A DNA stretch of 64,000 nucleotides from Ipomoea triloba (Eukaryota; Streptophyta; Magnoliopsida; Solanales; Convolvulaceae): positions 29,781,069 through 29,845,068 of the forward strand of contig NC_044919.1 of NCBI RefSeq assembly GCF_003576645.1, written 5' to 3'. The first letter of the stretch is position 1. Each line of letters opens with the position of its first letter. The position numbers and the translations under genes are program-made. Shown here piece after piece: positions 1-14,957 of this stretch. The notes below the pieces were generated by a model. The model searched no databases. It was not told the origin of the DNA and saw only the letters and a program-made list of their open reading frames with translations.

Positions 1-4142
<4,142 letters not shown>

Positions 4143-4500
4143 CTAGCCATTCTGCATCCCAGCTGAAGTAGTTCTGCTACAGTCAGTCTTGAAGGGCTGC
4201 ACAGCCTTTTGAGGTCATAAGGGGATTCCAAATTTTACACAAACAATAGCACGAAAGGTGCATCCCTTGCTACTTTGTCAAAGCCACAGACGTGCTTGAT
4301 GCTTCAATCCGGTTCACAATGAGGCCGCTAGTCGTGCTCCAGGGACTTTGAAATGTAAGGATTTTTCTGGCTTAAGTATAGCTGTTGTATGTATCAAAAT
4401 AGTGTATAATGAAGTTTGTATAGGCTATATCAAAATTGCCAGGAAAGGCATGTCAGCTAAAAATGATCCAGCTTCACCAATTTTGAGTGTTAGCTAAGTC
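4143..4500 (+). other. 3' flank and probable 3' UTR of the SPIRRIG-like gene
   Basis: No open frame of note. The sequence directly after the TAG is non-repetitive and moderately GC-rich, then becomes AT-rich from about 4370. This fits a 3' UTR. The actual poly(A) site cannot be placed from sequence alone. Confidence 0.4.
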
Positions 4501-4818
4501 TAGGGTGTTCATTCGCTTAACTGTTAGGTTAACCGAACCGTTTTAATCGAAATTTTTAGACCTTTAACCGTTAACTGAATCGGAATTTTTGTTACCGAAT
4601 TAACAGAACTAAATTTTTTTTTGTTAATCAGTCGGTTAACCGATTTTTTTAAAACTAAAATTTAAAATCCTAAAAATAACACCTAAAATAATAAAATAAA
4701 TTAAAATAAAATACATATCATAATAAATGATTAAATTCATAACGAAATATATAAAAATAATACCGCAACACTATAAGTATAGGAATTATGGATTTAGGGT
4801 ATTAGTATTACACACAAG

Positions 4819-4869
<51 letters not shown>

Positions 4870-4954
4870 AACTTATTTATATATATATATTAAAAAAACT
4901 CCGATTAATCGACTGTTTCGAACCGAATTAACCCGAACCCAACCGTTAATCTAT
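4500..4954. repeat. AT-rich repeat with ttaaccgaaccg motifs and a (TA)n run
   Basis: Starts with gggtgttcattcgcttaac and holds many copies, in both orientations, of ggttaaccg / aaccgaa-type motifs, then a (TA)n run at about 4823-4862. The opening gggtgttcattcg recalls the ends of common hAT-like plant MITEs, but no matching inverted end is visible. I treat it as a truncated or diverged element. It ends exactly where PPR-like coding sequence begins, so it may have removed or displaced the 5' part of that gene. Confidence 0.5.
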
Positions 4955-5846
4955 CTGCTTTAAGGAAAGGAAGGGAGATTCATGGATACTCAATTAGAAA
5001 AGGCTACAATTTACAGGGCTCTATAGCAAGCTCTCTTTTGGACATGTATGCCTGCTGTGGAACACTTGGGAATTCATTCAAGATCTTTTATAGTGTAAAC
5101 GATAGAGATCCTGTTCTTTGGACGAGCATGATCAACGCGTTTGGAATGCATGGATGCGGTGAAGAAACTGCCAATTTATTCCTCAGGATGGAGGAGGAAA
5201 ATATCTTTCCTGATCATATCACCTTCTTGGTTCTTCTCCATGCATGCAACCATTCAGGCCTAGTAGATGATGGCAAAAGATTTTTTGAGATAATGAAGAG
5301 CAAGTATAATTTGGAACCTTGGCCAGAACACTACACCTGTTTGGTTGATTTGCTTGGCCGCGCAAATCACTTGGAGGAAGCTTTTCGAGTTTTGAGAACA
5401 ATGAAATCAGAACCCACAGCAGATGAAGAAAGAGCCTGCATGTAGTTGGACTGAGACAGGTAACAAGGTTCACACATTTGTAGCCCATGACAAGTCTCAT
5501 CTAAGGTGTGATGACAATTTACCAAAAACTAGCTTATATCACCAAGAAATTGGAGATGGAGGGAGGCTATGTGGCTCAAACCAAATATGTCCTGCAAAAT
5601 GTAGAGCAAGATGAAAAGGTTAAGCTGCTTAATGGACACAGTGAGAGGCTGGCCATGTCATATGTTCTACTTGTTACAAATGACACAACCCCAATTTGCA
5701 TCATGAAAAACCTTCGCGTCTGCAGCGATTGCCATACCTTCATCAAGCTAGCTTCGGAACTCCTAGAACGAGAAATTATCGTGAGAGATGCCAAAAGATT
5801 TCACCACTTCAGGAATGGGGTCTGTTCCTGGGGAGATTTTTTGTGA
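4955..5846 (+). pseudogene. Broken PPR protein gene, E/DYW class
   Basis: Remnant of a PLS-class pentatricopeptide repeat protein with E and DYW domains. Such proteins edit C to U in organelle RNA. The frame is readable from about 4957 (LRKGREIHGYSIRKG, then SSLLDMYACCG and DPVLWTSMINAFGMHG) to a stop at 5443-5445. Near 5420 the sequence jumps from the E-domain start (MKSEPTADE) to the DYW start (KKEPACSWTETGNKVHTF). About 70 residues normally between them are missing and the frame shifts. A second frameshift lies near 5505-5510, after which the DYW domain continues (GHSERLAMSYVLL, CSDCHTFIKLASELLERE, RFHHFRNGVCSWGDFL). The zinc-binding HSE and CSDCH parts remain, but the end reads GDFL instead of GDYW. 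The N-terminal PPR array is absent. It looks like a dead, 5'-truncated copy. The last part resembles chloroplast editing factors of the OTP86 kind, by memory only. Confidence 0.85.
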
Positions 5847-6636
5847 AGATCAATTTTAGCAGTCAAATATCTCTCAATTTTTGGAGAGATTGACATTTCT
5901 TATTCTTTATAACAGTTCCATGGTGATACATACATAATCTCAACAGTCTTGAGTGGTACAAATTTGAAGCTACCCCAATTCTTGTGCAAGCATGAACATC
6001 AAGTTTGTAATAGCCTACATTTGTTTATTTATATGCATATATACAAGTAACTATCTAAAAATCCAACTCCTATGTATATGATAGTATATAAGAGGTTTTA
6101 GTCTTTTCATCCTTGGCAAAAATGAACAAGTAATTGGCTTAGTGCAGGGTTTCATCTCTTGACAAAAATTCCTATTAACTTTCTGTGCAGTGAAGAAGCT
6201 AAGGGATCTTGGAAGAGTTGACACTCCATTCTTTTCTGGGAAAAGAATGTCATGTTCTTAACTGAACATGAGTCAGGTAACTTTCAGCCACCTAATTTCT
6301 AGCACTATAATGTTCAAATTTTATGGAGGCCATTATGCTAAAGTTGTTTCACAGTTGTTGGGTGTCATAACTGCTTGCTTATCTGTAAATTGCTCTTCTT
6401 TATGACTTCTGTAGTTCTGTTGTGACATTAACTCTCACGACTTTATGAATCAAATAGGTTAATACCCATTATATACTTCTGAGTTGCATTCTACATTACA
6501 TAGCATTGCAGAGTGAATTACTTGAAGATCCATGTAGAGTATTTGGGTTCATAGAAGCAATTACCTTTCTAATAACTCTTCTTTCTTTTCTTTTTTTTTG
6601 GAAAAGGGTGAATAGTGTATCTGAAATAACAATGAA
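5847..6636. other. Intergenic, no gene seen
   Basis: AT-rich sequence after the PPR remnant. Short open frames (for example 6506-6715) have no recognisable content. No RNA gene signature is visible. Confidence 0.5.
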
Positions 6637-7095
6637 GGGTGTGTTTAGTTCACAGGGTTACACACTAGGAATGAGAATCAAATTCATAGTTGTACTTTTT
6701 AAAACACAACTATGAATTTGATTGCCCTTTTAATTAAAAATCCTATTTCCTAATTAAAAACGAGTATCATTCCATACAGGCATACATCCTTCTTCATCTG
6801 TCATCTCCTGATATGTCACATCCGCATTACATCCCTCATATTTTTGTTTTGATTTTTTGTTCATATTGGTGCATTGGATGTAATTATATTAGGATTAATT
6901 GCTTTGATTTTTATTTTTTTTTGTATTTTTAAAACTTTTATTCTCATTATAGAATTATACATAACCAAACATTAATACTGATAATCGTTCCAATTCCACC
7001 CTACTAACAAAATGTAAAATACTTTCACCAAAACTCATTATCATTACAAGTATTTAATTCACATTCCGATTTCTATATGCGAACCAAACACACCC
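6637..7095. mobile_element. MITE with gggtgtgttt/aaacacaccc ends
   Basis: Left end gggtgtgtttagttcac and right end gcgaaccaaacacaccc are inverted repeats. TAA follows the right end and GAA precedes the left, consistent with a worn 3-bp TAA target duplication as made by PIF/Harbinger-type elements. No coding sequence. It holds an 18-bp perfect stem (6676-6693 with 6706-6723) around a 12-base loop. Confidence 0.75.
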
Positions 7096-7887
7096 TAAGT
7101 TCCAAGCTATTAAAAGTTCCAAGTAAACACTTTAATTTATCAAATCAATGCAACTAAGCCGATTAGGCGATTAGTTGGTTACCAAATTGTGACAGGTAAA
7201 AATATGTTGAGGTGACATTTTTATTCATATAAATAAAAGCATACTTCTTTGTCTAATTAACGAAAAACCTTGCCAATGGATTCATTTATCTCTTCTTCTT
7301 TTTTTTTTTGAAAAATTACTCTTTCATGAATTTTAAAATTGCATTCTCAAGACTCATCTCGAGACTTCTGATTAAGCAAATTTAAAATAAGAAAATAAAA
7401 TGCATCTTTAGGTGGGATATATCTTGTTTGATAGGACACATGCATAATATTAGTCTATAAATAATTACTTGAATTAAAATTGACATATTCTTCGTACTTG
7501 GGTGAAGAGTATAGTCGAGATCAGTAATGATGATAGGAATATTATTGTTTCTTCATGGAGAATCTATAGATTGTAGGCACGTTCCCATAAAAAGCAAAAG
7601 TGTGGTTACCTTTTCTTGTATTACAGACACATAAATGGATTTCTTGCATGTTTGAGTTTTGGCCATCAACCAAAAGGTAAAGGGAAAATGGTGCTAGCTA
7701 GTACACTAGTACTATAATCAATTATAGAAGCAAGAAGCCTGAGGGGGTGAGTGCAGAAGTCTGCATATGGTATTCGCATCATAACTTACATGCTGCGAAA
7801 TCCCGCTTTCACTTTATAAAATGTGACTATTATATTGGAAAGGTAAACGTTATATTTTGTCCATGTTCGCTTCAAAAATATTATGTG

Positions 7888-7889
<2 letters not shown>
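7096..7889. other. Intergenic, no gene seen
   Basis: AT-rich, unique-looking sequence between two repeats. No gene, hairpin or repeat that I can support. Confidence 0.45.

Positions 7890-7948
<59 letters not shown>
7890..7948. repeat. (AT)n microsatellite
   Basis: Uninterrupted AT dinucleotide run of about 58 bases. It directly abuts the left end of the next repeat element, as if that element had inserted into, or brought along, an AT tract. Confidence 0.95.
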
Positions 7949-7951
<3 letters not shown>

Positions 7952-8701
7952 TGCGTTCAAATGCGTACTGGCCGCCCAGAAGAGAAATGCGGACGAATCA
8001 CAGCGTGCCATGTGTCCGGAATGTAGTTGCACCTAACGTTATAACTAAGTGCACGTCATGTTATAACTAGGTGCACATAGGTGCACCCAGATACATAAAT
8101 GTTAACAAGGTAAATTACTTGCACCTTCAAGTGAAAATAGGTGCACACGTGCAAGTAAAATGTATTACAAGTACAAGTAAATTGTACAATGAGCATCAAT
8201 ACTAAATGCACCTACTGTTATAACTAGGTGCACCTAATGCATGCTATAACTAGGTGCACATAGGTTGCAACCAGGTGCATGAATGTTAACAAAGTAAATT
8301 ACTTGCACAAGTGCAAGTAAAATGTATGCAGATGCAAGTAAAATGTATTACAGGTGCAAGTGAATTGTACAGTGAGCATCAATACTAAGTGCACCTAATG
8401 TTATAACTAGGTGCACCTAATGTTATAACTAGGTGCAACCTATGTTATAACTAGGTGCACCTAGGTTGCCCCCAGGTGCATGAATATTAACAAGGTAAAT
8501 TACTTGCACTTGTAAATGAAAATATGTGCGAAAATAGGTGCACTTGTAAGTGAAACTAGGTGCACCAAAGTTCCAGTTATTTACGAAAATGCCACCGCAT
8601 CATTTTTTTAAAATTGCATCTGATTCGTTGATCTGGACACGTGGACGGCTGTGAAGTGTTCTCATTTCTTACCTAGGCGGCAGTTTGCATGGGAGTGCAT
8701 C
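7949..8701. mobile_element. TIR element A with internal gtgcac repeats
   Basis: First of two related elements side by side. Left end gattgcgttcaaatgcg...; right end tttacgaaaatgccacc...ctaggcggcag. The right end, read in reverse, resembles the left end of element B (CCACGTGTCCAGATC against CCACGTATCCAGATCC), so these elements carry terminal inverted repeats of roughly 85 bp. The interior is a degenerate tandem array of units built from ttataactaggtgcacc and gtgcaagtaaaatgtat. No coding capacity. The superfamily is not certain. Confidence 0.6.
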
Positions 8702-8723
8702 CATATATATATATATATATATA
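8702..8723. repeat. (TA)n microsatellite between two elements
   Basis: Short TA run separating element A from element B. Confidence 0.9.
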
Positions 8724-9029
8724 TGATTGCATTCAAATGAGAACCACCCATCGAAGAGAGAAATCAGAATGCATGTCATCCGCCCACGTATCCAGATCCA
8801 ACGGATCATAAACATTGATTTAAAAAAAAAAAAAAAAAAAACATCACCTGACGTTATAATTAGGTGCACTTAAGTTCACGAATGTTAACAAGGCAAATTA
8901 CTTGTACTTGTAAGTAAAAATATGTGTACTTGTAAGCTATTTTACTTACACTTTTTACTTGCAAAGTTGTACCAACTACTTGCACTTATAAACACTTACT
9001 TGCACCAAAGTTTGAGTTATTTATGAAAA

Positions 9030-9991
9030 GAATTAATTACACTTTTGGTCCTGTGACTATTGGGGTCTTGTTAATTTCAGTACTCGACTTTAAAAACTAA
9101 CAATTTAGTCCACTAACTATACAATTTTTAACGCATTTAGTCCTCCCAACCAAATCACCGGCCAAATGTCGCCGGAAAAATGTAAACCATATTTAATTAT
9201 TTAATCATGGGGGCATATTGGTCATTTCAAATCCCTTTCTTCTTCTTCCTTGCACTGTTGGCCGGAATTGCGTTGCTTCTCCCGTAAAAAATCACCTGCA
9301 ATGATGTTTCTTTGCAAGAAAGAAACAAAAACACATTCTTTGTAAGCATTTTTATTTTTTAAAAAAGAAACAAAAACACCTTCTTCATCCATGGAAGTTT
9401 CCCTCAATTTATCCCCCGTCTCAGCCTTCGTCACCAGCACCGGCCATAGCTCCTGCTCCGACCCTCAGAATAATCCACCGGTGCCACCGCAAAATAATCC
9501 ATCATCCAGTTCATCTCCGGTGGGTTCACCCCTTAATGAATCTTTCTATCATCGACGGCAACGCAAAATTACTAGGCAATGATTCCAATTCGGCGACTTT
9601 GATTTCGGGCATGCTCCTTCATCTCAACGTTGCTGTCCAAAACTTGGTAGCTCAGGCTCCGGCCGCCATGGTCCACCCTCACCAGCCTCTTCCAGCACCA
9701 GTTCACTTTCACCTCGCCGCCTTCTTCCGCCGCCGGCACGGTGGACCTCACGTACCGCACCGCCCCAACCTCCCCCATCGCCCCTTCAACTAGATGGCAG
9801 GTGTCGACGCCGAAATTACTTTCACCTTTTTTTAAAACACAAATAGACCGTTTTACCCCATCAATAAACAATTTAAAAACATTTACGGCAACATTTGGCC
9901 GGGAGGACTAAATTGTTACTTTTTAAAGTCGCGTACTCAAATTAACAAGACCCCAATAGTACAGTCATAGGACCAAAAGTGTAATTAATTC
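9030..9991. mobile_element. Pack-MULE-like element carrying a gene fragment
   Basis: Long inverted ends: gaattaattacacttttgg... at the left and ...ccaaaagtgtaattaattc at the right. The similarity extends past 80 bp (ggggtcttgttaattt, aacaatttagtcc and their complements). It is flanked by tttatgaaaa (9020-9029) and tttacgaaaa (9992-10001), a 10-bp target duplication with one mismatch, as expected for Mutator-like elements. The interior is GC-richer than the surroundings and carries a cyclase-like gene fragment on the minus strand instead of a transposase. That combination is the Pack-MULE pattern. Confidence 0.8.
9605..9810 (-). pseudogene. Captured fragment of a lachrymatory-factor-synthase-like (PYR/START/Bet v 1 fold) gene
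   Basis: The minus-strand frame 9572-9871 contains a contiguous match by eye to plant polyketide cyclase / lachrymatory-factor-synthase-like proteins. Around residues 22-86: VDTCHLVEGAMGEVGAVRY, then VKVNWCWKRLVRVD and RSLSYQVLDSNVEMK. Family proteins carry the same order (TC-x-VEG, GE-x-G-x-VRY, W-x-x-E-x-L-x-x-ID, LSYE/Q-x-x-x-N-x-G-x-K). The match stops after the NVEMK stretch and the frame closes soon after. The N-terminal and C-terminal parts of the family are missing. No promoter or start codon can be assigned. I judge it a non-functional captured piece; a fusion transcript is possible but unproven. The family assignment is from memory of its motifs. Confidence 0.6.
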
Positions 9992-10095
9992 TTTACGAAA
10001 ATGTCACACATCGTTTTTTTAAATTACATCTAATTCGTTCATCTGTACACATAGACAGCTGTAAATGGTACTTATTTTTCTCCTGGGCGCTTGTA

Positions 10096-11060
10096 CTCGA
10101 TCATTAGAGCGTGTGTGTGTGTATTTTCTACAGGTAAAAAATGTGCACTCAGCTCGGATAAAGTATTTATTTTCTCCTTTGAGTCCTCATCTTTGTGCCT
10201 TTGAGTGCAAAAATTTAGCCTTCAAGTGCATGTTTTTCTTTCGCACAATTAATTTTCTTCTAATTTTTCCTTTTAGTGTCTTTTTTTCCTCTTGCCTGCT
10301 AGTGTTCATCTTTATGCTTTCAAGTGATCAGTTTCATGCCTACAAGTGCATGTATGCCTTACTATTGTGTTAAAAATAATAATAACACTAAGCATTCTAT
10401 TGAACCTTTTTTTTTTTTCTTCTAGTGCTTGTTTTTAGCCTTCAAGTGAACATTTTGTAGCCTTCAAGTGCGTGTTTTTTCTTTCTAAGAGTGCACAATT
10501 AATTTCCTTTGAATTTTCTGTTTTTGTGTATTTTTTCTCCCTTGCCTTCTAGTGATCCTCTTTATGTCTTCAAGTGCTCAATTTAATGCGTACAAGTGTA
10601 TCTGTGTCTTACTATTGTGTAATTTAAAAAAAAAAAAATACTAAGCATTCAAGTGAACCTTTTTTTCCTTCTAGTGCATGTTTTTAGCTTTTAAATGCAC
10701 ATTTTTATGTCTTTAAGTGCATTTTTTTGTCTTCAAGTGCACATTCTGCGTAGTATTTGTTATATCTTGTGCATTCTTTTCAATAATATATAACTAAATT
10801 TCTAATGAAATTTGTGAGATTTACAAACGGTTTGTATGGGTAATTGCTTTAATAATATAATACTTAAGTTGAATAACCTCCATTTTTGATACCCTAAATT
10901 GCATATCTATTTGCCTTCGAGTGCAAAATGTTTGTCTTCAAATGCACATTTTTGTATCTTCAAGTGCATGATTTTGAGCTTTCAAGTGTACATTTCGTAT
11001 AGAATTTTTTTTTTTTTAAAGAATCATTGATCATGGTTAATCACATTTTTGCACCAAAAG
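10096..11060. repeat. Degenerate array of ttcaagtgca motifs
   Basis: About 20 irregularly spaced copies of (c)ttcaagtgca or close variants, separated by T-rich tracts (gtttttagccttcaagtg..., tgtcttcaagtgcac...). It resembles the gtgcac-rich interiors of elements A and B in composition and probably belongs to the same repeat complex. No coding sequence. Confidence 0.6.
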
Positions 11061-12398
11061 TAGCATGCGCACCCGATCATAAACCTATATATATATATAT
11101 ACACACACACAAACTTTATTAAGAGCAGTGTTTTACTACAGGAATAGGATATTTGTAGCTAGCATTATTGGAATATGAGCTGGTAATGCATGTGGAATGC
11201 TTGAATACTGCTGGGAGTGTGCACTTTAATCCTTTAACTTCGTCTCTGTAATATTAATACTCCGTACTGGTGGAGGGGTAGGGTGATTCTGAACAGGATT
11301 CCTGAGCTGTTTGGTTTAGTTTTGTGCGCCCAAGAGATTGGATGGATTCTGTTAGCACATGAAGAGCAAAAGACAAAACAATAGGTTAGGGTTTGTTTGG
11401 TCATCCCCTAGGAACACCTACTCTGCTGCCTGCATAACTTGTTAGTTACTTTGTTAGTAGTATGGTGTGTAACTTGTTTGGTTACTCGGTTCGGCATAAT
11501 AACTCATAAATTATACAAAAATTTAAGATTTGATTAAAAATGTAAGTGCTGATAATAATTGAACTCGTGGCATTCACGTACAATAGTTATATTCCACCCT
11601 ATTAAGCTCTTAGTCAAGTTATTTCAAAACGTCACAGTGTATATTTGTATCTTATTAAGGGGCGGCATAAATTTATATGGTTTAAAAATTTTGAAATTGT
11701 TGAGCGTTTGAGACACATTTTGTGAGTTTACTCCATCAAAACGGTAGGACAAGAGTTGGAGCTGAGGAGGTTATTGGATTTGACTTGTATAGCTTGATTC
11801 GTTGGCAGCTACAGTGCATCAGAATATACATTCAAATCTTTTTTTTTTTTGTTTTTAGTACTACTGACTCTGTTACAATGCAATATATGTTCATATAATT
11901 GCTTTCTCACATACTAAAACACAAAGAGTTAATGTCATATCCACTGAACTCGAACTCACCCTTTCTTATTTGAAGATGGTAATTTAATATTTTCAAAAAA
12001 AAAAAGATGGTAATTTAAAATCATTAAAATACATTTTACAATTTATTCTTTCGTTCAAATTTTAAAATGAGAGTGGAAGATACCCTCGGGGGTAACGAAT
12101 GCAAGTAAGTCTTTATTAGTAGTGAGGTGTAGGGGTAGAGGTAGTAGCTGGGATAGTCTGGCTGGTTGTGACTAAACCAAGTAGGAAGGACCACACTAGA
12201 CTAATTGCTAGCTGGCTGCGCTGCTGCATCTTCGTCTGGCGTTTAAATAACTGCTCACTTGTCAAGTTTCAGCTAATTATACGGTGGTTGTTTGAGGAAT
12301 ACTTGCCAGATCCGACATTTCTTAACCACTCTCTCATGCAGTCTACTACAATTAATTAATCACAAAGTTATATTTATACATTATCTTATTTCATAATA
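11061..12398. other. Intergenic; TA/CA microsatellite and a SINE remnant
   Basis: A (TA)n(CA)n run at about 11084-11110 is followed by unique AT-rich DNA, with the SINE remnant at 11839-11975 listed separately. The duplicated stretch agatggtaattta (near 11974 and 12005) looks like slippage or a target duplication. No gene seen. Confidence 0.45.
11839..11975 (-). mobile_element. SINE copy (family 1), degraded, minus strand
   Basis: Poly(T) at 11839-11850, then agtactactgactctgttacaatg and aactcgaactcaccc. These are the reverse complement of the 3' body and box-B-like part of the better copies at 32592-32728 and 40211-40352. The 5' (tRNA-like) end is missing. Confidence 0.6.
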
Positions 12399-12967
12399 GG
12401 GGTATGCATTTCGGGTTTTCGGCTTGGGTTTGATTTCGACTTTCGATTTTGAAAAAATAAAATCAGTCGTTTCGAATTTTAGTTCTGTTTGATTTTAGTT
12501 CGATTTCGGATTAGATTTGGTTCGGTTCGAATTTTGATTCAATTTGAAACTTAAAACATTTCCTAGTTCTCTCGCACATATAATTATTTATTTATTTTCA
12601 ATAATAATTTAAATTTAAAAAGTTAAACAACAAGTCCACAATGCATATTTCAAATTTCTTAAATTAAAATAAGTCCAAACCGAATTGACATTTTCACGTG
12701 CAACTGACGCCCAACAGCAACGTCACACACTCGCAAAGAAAATTGGGGACAAAGAACAATTGTGAAATTTTAGATTAAGAAATTGAGGGTTTAGTATATA
12801 TATCAAAAAATCATTCAATTTTTGGTTCAGTTCAATTTTTCTGAAGTCATTCGGTTTATAAAATATAGAACCAATCGATTTTAATAATTAACTAAAACCT
12901 AATTGTTCAATTCAATTTCGATTTGGGTCGGGTCGGGTCGGATAGCCCGAAACGAAATGTCCACCCC
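12399..12967. mobile_element. MITE-like element with imperfect inverted ends
   Basis: Left end ggggtatgcatttcggg and right end cccgaaacgaaatgtccacccc are imperfect inverted repeats. The subterminal parts are rich in tttcgattt/ggttcgg-type motifs in both orientations. No coding sequence and no clear target duplication. It resembles the common plant hAT-like MITEs that carry such tandem ends. Confidence 0.55.
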
Positions 12968-13784
12968 AATTTTACAGTATCAACTTTGCGTCTGATTCAG
13001 TTTGATCCATGAATATAAAGAGTTAGTCTAACTCATAAATAATAAACATGTCGTGTTTTTTATCGAGATATCTTGATAGACAGTTATAATATGTTTTCGC
13101 AAGATTATTTCTATTTTAACTCCTATCTATATATATATAAGTGAAGTAAAAATTTTACAATCATTCAAGAGTGTATGCTAAGTGAAAATTTATTTTTGTA
13201 AGATAGCTCATATATCACACAAAACAAATTGTATTAGATAAATTCTATGCAACAAACTCGACTTAGGGTATCTTAAGCCAAAGAAAAAGAGTGGAAAGAA
13301 AGCAGGAGGAAAAGGGTTGGAGGAGAAAGAAGCTTATCATCTGGAGAGAAATGTCCCTCGGGAGAAACCTCTCAAAGGCGCTTGACGCGTGACTAACACG
13401 CATCAATTAGATGGAGTCGACTAGCCACACGCCATTTTACTCGCACGCAATATATATGTTTCATGGTACTAGGCAACAGTCACTAGCCCATTGAAGATGT
13501 TTAGCTTCTTTTTTTTTTCCAACTTTGTTTTGTTTTGTTTTTTTTTTTTTTTTTTCTGTTAGGTGTCGGCTGGGTTGGTCGAGTCTAGTCCCTGTTCGAT
13601 TCGAAGCGTGGCGTTGTAACTTACTATGAAGGGATGTGATTAAATGGTTAATGTTATTTACTAATTTTCACCAATTAGTTTGAAGTATGATAGGACAACC
13701 AGATAATCAAAGCCGTTACAAGAGGGATAACTCATAAAAAATTAAGCATAGTACATTACTGAAATTCAATATTTTCTGAAAAAC
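12968..13784. other. Intergenic, no gene seen
   Basis: AT-rich DNA with T runs (13506-13560). The tcgagtctagtccctgttcgattcgaagc segment (about 13580) has a box-B-like core, but no second pol III box or flanking duplication was found. Confidence 0.4.
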
Positions 13785-14376
13785 TTAGGGGGGTGTATTC
13801 AATCACTACTTTCATGAACTTTTAAATACTTTTAAAGTGATGGATTTTAATTGACTTTTGTAGAGTTTTTGTAAACTTTCCTAGAATCTTTTAAACTTTT
13901 ATAAACTTTGTAAGAGTTTATAAATATCCATAGAACAAACATTTATAGACTTTTAAAAACTTTTTTTCCTAGAATCTTTTAAACTTTTATAAACTTTGTA
14001 AGAGTTTATAAATATCCATAGAACAAACATTTATAGACTTTTAAAAACTTTTTTATATTAAAAAGTTTACAAAAGTCATTAAAACTATAAATTGAATACA
14101 CCCTCACAAACATTCCATAACTTCTATTAATATATTATCTATAAATTAGTGCATTGTAAAAATTAAAAAAAAATATTGATGTCACAAAAATAGAGTGTAT
14201 TATTCATAAAGAAAATATAATCAATTTTTATAAATATAACCAATAAAAATATTTCTTGAACTAATGAAACAACTAATGCTGAGTAATATAATTATCAAAA
14301 TGTTTAGAATGAAAAAGTACAAATTTTCCTTCAAAAAAAAAAAGTACGAATTAAAATATTCATCTTGTTAGTACAA

Positions 14377-14910
14377 TTATCTTTGATTGGCATTGGTTTC
14401 GCCTTGTTGGGTGTCTCTCCACATATCCAAAGCTATTTTATCCCTCCATTCATTTGCATGCTCCCGTTGTTGTTCTTGAGTTTCAAACAGTTGTTCAAAA
14501 TTATCTACATCATTCATTGGTAGAGGTGAAGGAGATTCATCACTATCTAGCTCAATTGGAAACTCATCGCTACGACACTCCTTGCGAAGAAAATTATGAA
14601 GTCCTGCACAAGCTAGTACAAGTTCTGCTTGAGTCTTATAAGGGAACGGGGGTGCTGACTTGAAGATCGTAAATCTTGATTTGAATATACCAAATATCCT
14701 CTCAATTACATTCCTCAAAGAAGCATGTCGTAGATTGAATAACTCAACATCATTTTCAGGGTCACGACCTTGCCCGACAAAATCTTGAAGATGATAACGT
14801 ACACCTCGATATGGAGCTAAAAACTGTTGTCGATTTGGAAATCCACAATCCACTAAAAAGTATTTACCTACACACACTTAACATATTAGTTATCCAATAT
14901 GTAGAGTTAT

Positions 14911-14957
<47 letters not shown>

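Larger units (their letters stand above)
8724..10095. mobile_element. TIR element B, relative of element A, split by a Mutator-like element
   Basis: Left half 8724-9029 begins gattgcattcaaatgagaa and includes a short poly(A) and gtgcac/ttacttgcac motifs. Right half 9992-10095 begins tttacgaaaatgtcacac and matches the end of element A. The two halves line up with an uninterrupted stretch of element A near 8580-8600, so the intervening 962 bp is a later insertion. Confidence 0.6.

Noticed and set aside
7747..8032. Open frames running through the (AT)n tract on both strands
   Set aside because: Ile-Tyr runs are simply the translation of the microsatellite.
8030..8580. Repeated gtgcac units with spacers, superficially CRISPR-like
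   Set aside because: Units vary in length and sequence, spacers are themselves repetitive, the host is a plant and no cas genes are present. It is an internal tandem array of a transposon.
13580..13615. tRNA-like box B core (ttcgattcgaagc)
   Set aside because: No cloverleaf and no box A; not a tRNA gene.
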